Positions 56,196 through 64,000 of a stretch of DNA of 64,000 nt are shown in pieces. Both the position numbers and the translations under genes were made by a program. Location of the stretch: positions 140,375,402 to 140,439,401 of the forward strand of contig NC_133122.1 in the NCBI RefSeq assembly GCF_033568475.1, in the 5' to 3' direction. This stretch comes from Henckelia pumila (taxonomy: Eukaryota > Streptophyta > Magnoliopsida > Lamiales > Gesneriaceae). Position 1 is the stretch's first letter. The number at the start of each line of letters is the position of its first letter. The notes below the pieces were generated by a model. It was not told where the DNA came from and searched no databases. It saw only the letters and a list, made by a program, of their open reading frames with translations.

Positions 56196-57370
56196 TTAAT
56201 CATTATTATTTCTTGAATTATCAAATGTGGAATCGGATTCAAAATCTGATTCACTTGATTCATCAAGATAAAAAATATTTTTATCGTCGGATGAAAATTC
56301 AATTGTTTCTACAGGATAGAATCCAATAGTATATATTTCTTCAAGAATTTTAATTTTATTTTTCTTTTCGTTTCGTTTTGGACATTCATTCGCATAATGT
56401 CCTTCTTCGTTGCACAACCAACATGTGCAATTCTTTCCTTTACCCTTTGGGCAAGGTGGTTTTTTGTTATCAAACTGTTTATAAAATTTTCTTTTATAAG
56501 GTTTTCTGAAGAAATTCTTTTTAAATTTATTTTTCTTATAGGGAATAAATTTCTTATTAAAAGATTTATAAGGTTTATTAAATTTATTCTGTTTCTGTCG
56601 TTTTAAATATTTGTGTGACATGTTTGTTTTGCAACCGTATTCTTTTACCGTGAGTTCTATTTTGTCACAACAAAGTTTATTGTTTTGTTTGTAGGATTTA
56701 GAGATTCTTTTATTTAGTGTTACTTAATGACATTTCTTTGTTATTATGTCTTTGATGAATTTAATAGCTCCTCCTAAAGTTTTAGCATAAGGACTAGTTA
56801 AGAATTCATCTTTACTGTTTATAGGTATATTAGGTATCTTATTAAAGATACTTAGTTTATAATGTTCCTTTTTATCAGCATCTATTAATTGATAATAGTT
56901 TGTTTCATAATCACAAACAAATTCTTCTAAGTAACATAAATTGCATAATTTAATATTATCTAAAATAAAGATTGCTCTATTTTGTTCTATGTTCTTAGCT
57001 ACCAAATTAGCATCATTATTAGAAACTCCTAAAAATTCTTGGTACAAGGCATCAACAAATAGTTTGAAATATCGATGTCCTGTCATTCCTTGTGGTAGAT
57101 TAGTAATTACTAGGTTTTCAGCCCAAGTTCTTACTGCTCCTACCAGTGTCATTTTTATCATCCCATGAGTTAAAACTTGAATATTCTCACTTTTGTCTAA
57201 TAATGGTGTTAATTGAATTTGTACTGATAGTTCATTTGCCCAATGATCTATCTTTGATTTTCTTTCTTTGGCTGTTGAACAACCTAAATCTAAGATATTC
57301 TGTTTCACAAATCCTGATGTTTTTGATTCTCTAAGAATATCTCTAACATCTTTATAAGATCCAGAGTATT
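56196..57370 (-). pseudogene. Endogenous caulimovirid coat-protein fragment
   Basis: This is a minus-strand frame running from the LTR junction at 57370 to a TAA at 56196-56198, interrupted by a single in-frame TAA at 56724-56726. The upstream part has the pararetrovirus coat-protein core (Trp and hydrophobic blocks around 57200-56950). The downstream part is Lys/Asn-rich, then has one C-x2-C-x4-H-x4-C zinc knuckle (about 56383-56424) and an acidic, Ser-rich tail. A Lys-rich stretch before one knuckle and an acidic tail is the plan of Caulimoviridae coat proteins, unlike the gags elsewhere here. The frame is open up to the junction with no start codon, so the retrotransposon at 57371 cut it. 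No polymerase or movement gene is visible. It is an old, inactive integrated copy. Confidence 0.82.
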
Positions 57371-60050
57371 TGAAACGACCCTAACTCTATAATAAATAAA
57401 TATGCGGAAATTTTTTTTTTTTTTTTCTTATATACTACTAAATAAAATATGTACATATATGCCCATACATATATGCACAGGATAAAATATTTAAAATAAA
57501 TACATGACTAAATAAATAAACAATTAAATACTTAAGGAAAAATGCATTCTTTAAAATAATTAAACATCTGAGTCAACCCTAGAATTTAAAATATACTGCA
57601 TAAATAAAATAATTAAAATATGTGCATGCACTAAAACATTTAATAAAATATTCCCATAAACCTCAACCACTAAAAATATAATAAAATGTTTCACATGACA
57701 TCATGCACGGTGACTCAGAAGCTGTCACGGTCACGGGGCTACTGCAGCTCTGCTCATACGTCCTCACCACCGGTAGGAGTAACCTGCTCCTCTACGTACT
57801 CACCTGCACCATATCAGTGTAGTGAGCCTAGAGGCCCAACATGCATACTAACAAGGGTTCAAAATAATTTAAAACAATTTAATACTAATACATACATATA
57901 CATGAATGAGCATGCTTAAAAATTACATAACATAACTTACTTAAATAAACATAAATACATAATACATAACATACATACTTGAGTTGTTGAGCATTTATTT
58001 TCTTAACATCGAATGGTCCTATCCGTAAGTGTGACCCATAGTGCGACTGATCAGTCTAAGAAACCATCGTACGAGGCTGGTGGCGAACCACCCATACATA
58101 AATGGCAGAAAACTGCCCATACATAAATGGCAGAAACTGCCCATACATAAATGGCCACACTACTTCAATTTCCACTTAAAATATTTTATTTGCTCAACCA
58201 TAGAAATTAAATCATAGCATAAAAATTGATTTCATGAATGCATGTACTTAAATAAATTGTGTGTCCTTCATATATATTTAATTTAATTTTCTTACTAACA
58301 TATAAATGTTAAAATAACTTAAATGCATAAAAATAATTAAATATATATTCAGGACACATGCATATTTTCTCATGGATGGTTCTGGACTGCTGGCCCTACA
58401 CTCAAGCCCATTAACTTAAATCTGGCCCATTAACATACTTAAGCCCAGTAACTTAAACTTTAAGCCCAATTAATTAATATAAGCATAATTAAATTAATTA
58501 AGCCCATTAAAATTACACTAAGCTCAATAACACTTAAACTGGCCCAACGGGCCCAAAAACCCAAAGACTGACCCAATAACTTTTATGGGCTCAAAAGCCC
58601 ACAAAATTAATGGACTAACTTAATTAAAATTTTAAAAGTCCAAATAAAATTATTTGGGAGTCCAAATAATTTTATTTCAATTTAATTGACTCAAAAACCC
58701 ATTAATTCATAAAATATTTTAAAAATAAAAAGACTCGAGCCCGGCCCACCAAACCCGGACCCGGACCCACTTAACCCGACCCACTAACTTACTGACCCAA
58801 CCCGGACCCCTGACCCGACCCGGACCACCCTAAACCCTAGAACCCGAAACCCTAGTCTCCCCCTTGGCCGCGGCCGTGTGCAGCAGCCGTTCCATGGCTG
58901 CTGCCGGCCTGCTCCGGCCGCCACTGGCCGGAGCGCCGCTGCCCGGACGTAGCCCACGTCCGGGCGGACCTAACCTGACCGGACCCCAGCCCCCATGCAG
59001 CCCGGAAACTGGAACCCGACGGCTCTTCCCTTCAAACCCTAACCTGCACGCAGCTGGACTCTTCACCCCTAAACCGATCGGCCTAGCCCTTCTCAGACCC
59101 AAGCCCCGCCATGGTTCAATCCTTAGGCACCCTAGGACCCCTCTTGACCGAACCCTCAGCCCTGAACCAAGCCATGCCATCAAAACAATCGTGAACCATG
59201 AATATGCACGCAAACAACAAATCTTCAACCGATTTTCTGAAAAATTACTAAAAGAATTTCCATGCCTACCTTAACCTACATAATATATACTGATATGATG
59301 TTAAAAACAAGAAGAAAATCATGCCTTTCACCGTAGAAGTTGATTAGAACGCACGTAGGACGTTTCCGGGACGACGGGGCGACGAAAACGAGCTTTGGAC
59401 CTTCAAAAGTGTGGCTATGGTGTTCTTCCTTGGCTTGCTAGGTGAAGAAGATGACTATGGAGGTGGATTGGGGTGTCGGCTGAGGAGTGATGGAGGCGTG
59501 TGTGTGTGTGGGGTTTGGGGTAGATTAGGTTTTGATTTTGTTGTGTTAATTAAAAAGGTATAGGTTAATTAAATAAAGATAAAAGGTTTTAAATATCAAA
59601 TATACAACTTAAACTCCTAATTAAAAATTTAAAATCTGATAACTAAAAATAAAATCTCGAAATTATAATTTAAGGGAATTTTAAAAGTGATTAAAAGTCA
59701 TTATCTTGGCTAATTTTGGATAAAAAGGACTCCTAAAATTATATAAAATCAAATACTAAAAATTTTGAGATAATAAAACTCAAAATAATATTTTAAGGCT
59801 CTAAAAAGGTTCATAAAATAATTTAGGTGGAAAGTTGTCATCTCGTCCGTCCACGGTCCCGTCTACGCGATCAAATAATAAAAATACTAAAAATCATAAA
59901 AATCACTAATTATGGGTTAAATGCTTAAAAATAAATTAAATCATGCACAAATAATTCACATAATTATTTAACCCATAAATCATAAATTTAAATAATTAAA
60001 TATCCTAATTATGCAGGCGGATTTACGTATTTAAAATACCGGGTGTTACA
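57371..60050 (-). repeat. 3' LTR of the right-hand Tekay element, about 2680 bp
   Basis: On the plus strand it runs from TGAAACGACCCTAAC to ACCGGGTGTTACA, with the element body to the right. It is the relative of the LTR at 7200-9871. It holds a hairpin array (58079-58152), a CCCGACCCGGACC-rich block (58740-58830) and a GC-rich segment with overlapping ORFs on both strands at 58830-59274 that belong to the LTR. A telomere-like CCCTAAACCCTAG (58830-58842) is present. Confidence 0.88.
58079..58152. repeat. Hairpin array at the matching place of the second LTR
   Basis: Palindromes GGTGGCGAACCACC (58079-58092), GGCAGAAAACTGCC (58104-58117) and GGCAGAAACTGCC (58129-58141) are separated by the 11-nt linker CATACATAAAT. 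The flanks (CTGATCAGTCTAAG, CCATCGTACG on the left; CACTACTTCAATTTCCA on the right) match those of the array at 7631-7744, so the sites are equivalent although stems and linker differ. Confidence 0.85.
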
Positions 60051-60066
60051 ATTCTCCCTCCCTTAA
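60051..60066 (-). other. Polypurine tract of the right-hand Tekay element
   Basis: Read on the minus strand this is TTAAGGGAGGGAGAAT, directly before the 3' LTR start TGTAACACCCGG. Confidence 0.85.
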
Positions 60067-60095
60067 ATTGAATTTCGTTCTCGAAATTAAAGTAC

Positions 60096-63000
60096 TTACC
60101 TGAACAACTCCGGGTAGCGAGTCCTCATATCCTCCTCGGTCTCCCAAGTGGCTTCCTCCTCCGAGTGATTCAGCCACTGGACTCTGACCATCGGTATGAC
60201 CCGCGTCCTAAGCCTCCGCTCCTCCCTAGCCAAGATCCGCACTGGTCTCTCCTCGTACACAAGATCTGGTGGCAACTGTAAGGGCTCGAAATCCAACACA
60301 TGCGACGGGTTGGAGACATATCTTCGAAGCATGGATACATGGAAAACGTTATGCACTGCCGCTAGCCCTGGAGGTAGAGCTAAACGATAGGCCAACGTGC
60401 CAACTCGCTCCAAGATCTCGAATGGCCCTATATACCTCGGATTAAGCTTGCCTCTTCGTCCAAAACGCGCTACTCCCTTCATAGGTGACACCTTCAAGAA
60501 TACGTGATCACCTACAGCGAACTCCAAATCTCGTCGTCTGGCATCTGCATAACTCTTCTGCCGACTCTGCGCAGTCCTCATCCTATCTCGAATCTGCGTC
60601 ACAATGTCAGCTGTCTGCTGCACAATCTCAGGACCCAGCAAAATCCGCTCACCAACCTCATCCCAATGCACCGTAGATCTGCATCTCCTCCCATAAAGTG
60701 CTGCATAAGGAGCCATACCTATAGACGACTGAAAGCTGTTGTTATAGGTAAACTCCACTAATGGCAGTCTAGTCTCCCAAGATCCTCGAAAATCGATAAC
60801 ACAAGCTCTCAGAAGATCCTCGAGAACCTGGATCACTCTCTCGGACTGACCATCTGTCTGGGGATGAAATGCTGTACTGAACAAAAGTCTAGTCCCCAAA
60901 GCTGTGTGCAGACTCTTCCAAAACGCTGAGGTGAATCTCGGATCTCTGTCTGACACAATAGACACTGGTATGCCATGCAGTCTAACAATCTCTCTGATGT
61001 AAAGCTCTGCATACTGTGTCAAAGTATAAGTAGTCCTTACCGGCAAGAAATGAGCTGACTTGGTGAGTCTATCCACAATCATCCAAATCGCTGTACACCC
61101 TCTGGTACTCCTCGGTAAGCCAACCACAAAGTCCATCGTAATATTCTCCCATTTCCATTCCGGAATAGGGAGAGGTCTAAGAAGTCCTGCTGGACGCTGA
61201 TGCTCTGCTTTGACTTGCTGACAAGTCAAGCACTCTGACACCACTCTCCCGATGTCACTCTTCATCCCTGGCCACCAATACAATAGCTGCAAATCTTTAT
61301 ACATCTTCGTACTTCCGGGGTGAATGGAGTACGGAGATGCGTGAGCCTCTGTCAAAATCTCAGCTCGCAGCTGATCGACGTTCGGTACCCACACCCTCCC
61401 ACGGTACTGAACGATGCCATCCTCCACTGTATACAAGAGATTACCTCTAGCCTCATCTCTCTGTCTCCATCGCTGTAACTCCTCATCAGTGGACTGTCCC
61501 TCTCTAATCCGATCTCGCAGAACTGGCTGCACCGTCAACACTGACAAGCTCGGTGCATGGCCACTCGGATAGCACTCCAAACCAAATCTCTGAATCTCGG
61601 TCTGTAGTGGTAACTGTACAGTCAAACATGATACCACTGACGACTTCTGACTCAAAGCATCTGCCACTACATTAGCCTTACCCGGATGGTAGCTAATGTC
61701 ACAGTCATAGTCCTTAACAAGCTCAAGCCATCTGCGCTGCCTCATGTTCAACTCCTTCTGGGTGAAGAAGTACTTGAGGCTCTTGTGGTCGGTGAAAATC
61801 TTGCACTTCTCGCCGTAAAGATAGTGCCTCCAGATTTTCAACGCAAATACCACTGCTGCAAGCTCCAAATCATGCGTCGGATAGTTCTGCTCATGAATCT
61901 TCAACTGTCGCGACGCATATGCGATAACTCTGCCACTCTGCATAAGTACTGCGCCCAAACCAAGCTTGGACGCGTCGGTGTACACCACTAACTCCTCATG
62001 TGGCACTGTCATACCTAACACAGGTGCTGAAGTAAGTGCATCCTTCAGCTGATCGAAGCTCCTCTGACAATCTGGACTCCAACTATACTTCGCGTTCTTC
62101 TTGGTTAAGGAAGTCAAGGGTACTGCAATAGAGGAAAAACCCTTGATGAACTTCCTATAGTATCCTGCTAAACCCAAGAAGCTACGAATCTCCGAAGCAT
62201 TCTTTGGAATCCCCCAATCCCTCACTGCCTGCACCTTGGACTGATCCACTGCAATCCCATCCCTAGAAATAATGTGGTCTAGAAACGCCACCTGCTCCAA
62301 CCAAAATTCACACTTACTGAACTTTGCAAACAGTCGATGCTCCTTCAAAGTCTGCAAGGCTGTATGCAAATGCTGTGTATGCTTCTCAATGCTCCTCGAG
62401 TAGATCAATATGTCATCAATGAATACAATGACAAACTGATCTAGATACGGCTGGAAGACACGATGCATGAGATCCATAAAAACTGCTGGAGCATTGGTCA
62501 ACCCAAAAGGCATCACCAAGAACTCATAGTGCCCATATCGTGTCCTAAAGGCCGTCTTAGACACATCTGAATCTCTGACTCTCAGCTGATGGTAACCAGA
62601 TCGCGATCGATCTTGGAGAATACCGAAGCTCCCTGCAACTGATCGAATAAATCCTCTATCCTCGGTAGTGGATACTTATTCTTCACTGTGACTCTGTTGA
62701 GCTCTCGGTAGTCAATGCACAATCTCATGCTGCCGTCCTTCTTCTTCACAAACAACACTGGAGCTCCCCATGGAGAAAAGCTAGGACGAACAAAACCCTT
62801 CTCCAACAACTCCTGAATCTGCTCCTTCAACTCTCTCATCTCTGTAGGAGCAAGTCGATACGGTGCCTTAGAGATAGGCACAGTATCCGGCAACAACTCA
62901 ATACTGAACTCCACCTCTCTCACTGGTGGAACTCCTGCAACATCGTCAGGAAAAACATCTGGATAGTCACGTACCACCTCTATATCTGATAAAGATCTGC

Positions 63001-63468
63001 TAGAAACATCTGAGGTAGTGACCACACTAGCAAGAAAACCCTGACATCCATGGCGCAACAGTTTCCTCGCACGAACAAGTGATATCATCTGAGGAATACT
63101 GCTAGACTGAGATGCAAAGAAAGTAAACATCTCACCTCCTGCTGGCTTCACTGACACTGTCCTACGTCGGAAATCAATCGAAGCTCCATTAACTGATAGC
63201 CAGTCCATACCCAAAATCAAGTCAAACCCAGTCAACGGAAGAACCACTAGATCTGCTCGAATGGAGTGTCCCTGCAGCTCCAATTCCAGATCCCTGATGA
63301 CACTAGTGGTAGTGATAATCTGTCCGGATGGCATGGTAACATCGTAACCACTGTCTACAACCTCCGGTGAAATGCCTATCCGTCTGATAAAATCTCGGGA
63401 GATAAACGAATGCGTGGCTCCTGAATCTAGCAACGCAAACGTGGAGTTGCCTCCAACTAGAATTCTCC
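60096..63468 (-). pseudogene. Pol of the right-hand Tekay element, single frame break
   Basis: The protease starts after the intron acceptor (GGRILVGG, then DSGATHSF near 63420). Reverse transcriptase starts near 62900, with [18 protein letters not shown] at about 62770-62720. A frame break at about 62600-62610, within the region after FSKID, moves the frame, and RT continues with [14 protein letters not shown] and FIDDILIYS (near 62415). RNase H keeps its Asp ([14 protein letters not shown]). Integrase follows: a zinc region ([10 protein letters not shown] ... [11 protein letters not shown]), [18 protein letters not shown] and the Glu in [10 protein letters not shown] chromodomain-like tail ([19 protein letters not shown]) ends at 60096. 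Apart from the break, all catalytic residues look intact, in contrast to the left-hand element. Confidence 0.92.
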
Positions 63469-63664
63469 CTGCACGCAGAAGATTCCCAACAATTCATACC
63501 ACTATTCTCCCAAGGTTAAAACACTAAAATCCTTAATTCTAATCACAAAGAAACAAAATTCTTATTCTAGCATGCTGATAATTAAACTCATGTAACAGGC
63601 ATTCAGATATAATCGCAATTAAACAAAAGCAAAGAATTGAAAAAGTTCTAGGGGTTAGGTATAC
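63469..63664 (-). other. Predicted 196-bp intron between gag and protease
   Basis: Donor G|GTATAC at 63664 and acceptor CTGCGTGCAG| at 63469 remove 196 bp and join the gag end (…DTSLIIG) to the protease start (GRILVGG…[10 protein letters not shown]) in phase 1. The removed part is AT-rich with several stops and a T-rich tract, like a plant intron. Left unspliced, gag ends four codons later (IPNP and a stop). Relatives, as I recall them, have this junction continuous, as does the left-hand element (1305-4544). Confidence 0.75.
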
Positions 63665-64000
63665 CGATGATCAAGGAGGTATCTGGGTCTGCCTCCTCAG
63701 CCTGCATCACATATACTCGCCCATTGACGTTCTGCCTCTGCGGGCAGTTGGCAACCTGATGCCCCGGCTCCTTGCAACGATAGCAGACTCCTGCTCCCAT
63801 AAGGCACTGTCCGGAATGCATCTTCTGACACTTCGGACATACTGGATATCTTCCTGGAGTAGGGGCCCCGCCCCTAGTCTGCTGCTGTGGCTTCCCCTGA
63901 GGCCTCTGCTGATTTGGGCCCTTAGATGGCCCTGTAGACTGCTTCTTCGCAGGTGGCTGCGAAGATGGTCGCTGATACCCTGTCTGCACAAACTGCCTCT
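63648..64000 (-). CDS. Gag C-terminal part of the right-hand Tekay element
   Basis: The frame is open to the window edge. It contains a Pro/Gln-rich stretch, a CPKCQKMHSGQC motif, a CYRCKEPGHQVANC zinc knuckle (about 63785-63744) and then NGRVYVMQAEEADPDTSLIIG, the usual end of Tekay gag. It ends at a stop just inside the predicted intron. The N-terminal part lies right of the window. Confidence 0.85.
   Translation of the reverse strand, partial: RQFVQTGYQRPSSQPPAKKQSTGPSKGPNQQRPQGKPQQQTRGGAPTPGRYPVCPKCQKMHSGQCLMGAGVCYRCKEPGHQVANCPQRQNVNGRVYVMQAEEADPDTSLIIGIPNP

Larger units (their letters stand above)
57371..64000 (-). mobile_element. Ty3/gypsy Tekay element on the minus strand, right part outside the window
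   Basis: From right to left: gag (continues past 64000), a 196-bp intron, protease, RT, RNase H, integrase with chromodomain-like tail (ends 60096), polypurine tract and 3' LTR (60050-57371). The pol part is nearly intact: one frame break near 62600-62610. The left LTR end lies inside a caulimovirid coat-protein frame, with GTATT (57366-57370) as the candidate 5-bp target copy. Confidence 0.93.

Noticed and set aside
58830-59274. Overlapping ORFs of 132 and 136 residues
   Set aside because: They lie inside the Tekay LTR, with composition driven by high GC and no domain.

Overview
This window is nuclear DNA from a flowering plant, most likely a eudicot. Host genes have short GT-AG introns, and the intergenic DNA is AT-rich with layers of nested LTR retrotransposons. 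Five host genes are recognisable: a purple acid phosphatase (PAP15 type, minus), a CASP-like membrane protein (CASPL4B1 type, plus), a group I WRKY factor (WRKY33 type, minus), a SCAR/WAVE actin regulator (SCAR2 type, minus) and an ALKBH1-like Fe(II)/2-oxoglutarate dioxygenase (minus) whose reading frame is broken in exon 2. There is no operon logic. The five genes act separately, in phosphate release, membrane domains, defence transcription, actin nucleation and nucleic-acid demethylation.

Layout. 1-7199 is a Ty3/gypsy chromovirus (Tekay/Del type) with a truncated 5' LTR, a gag-pol broken by two Trp-to-stop changes, and a full 3' LTR. It sits inside an LTR of a second Tekay family (7200-9871). 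This is followed by a complete Cassandra-type TRIM with 5S rRNA-like LTRs (9877-10705), the 3' end and LTR of a Tat-like gypsy element (10706-12549), and a decayed gag of a fourth gypsy element (12550-13543). 14339-14980 holds two unrecognised exon-like ORFs. The PAP gene is at 15682-19465, the CASPL gene at 22792-23959 and the WRKY gene at 24423-26359. 26961-30204 is a hAT transposon with a perfect 8-bp target duplication and a dead transposase. The SCAR gene fills 31619-38363. 39400-44386 is retroelement debris, and 44387-47600 is a truncated Ty1/copia element. The ALKBH1-like gene (52129-54331) lies between two non-autonomous Mutator-like elements in the same orientation. 56196-57370 is a fragment of an endogenous caulimovirid coat-protein gene, cut by a second Tekay element (57371 to beyond 64000, minus strand).

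The most unusual signals are in the retroelements. (i) The Tekay LTRs carry tandem arrays of small hairpins. Stem sequences change in a compensated way between units, and two LTR copies carry different linkers at the same site. (ii) The right-hand Tekay element has a phase-perfect 196-bp GT-AG intron exactly between gag and protease, so unspliced RNA would give Gag alone and spliced RNA would give Gag-Pol. (iii) The LTR of the left-hand element carries about ten palindromic 16-bp boxes upstream of its TATA box. Among host genes, the SCAR protein has four tandem repeats of about 67 residues, and the PAP leader contains two chained upstream ORFs. All identifications come from reading the sequence and from remembered family features. 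No database search was run.
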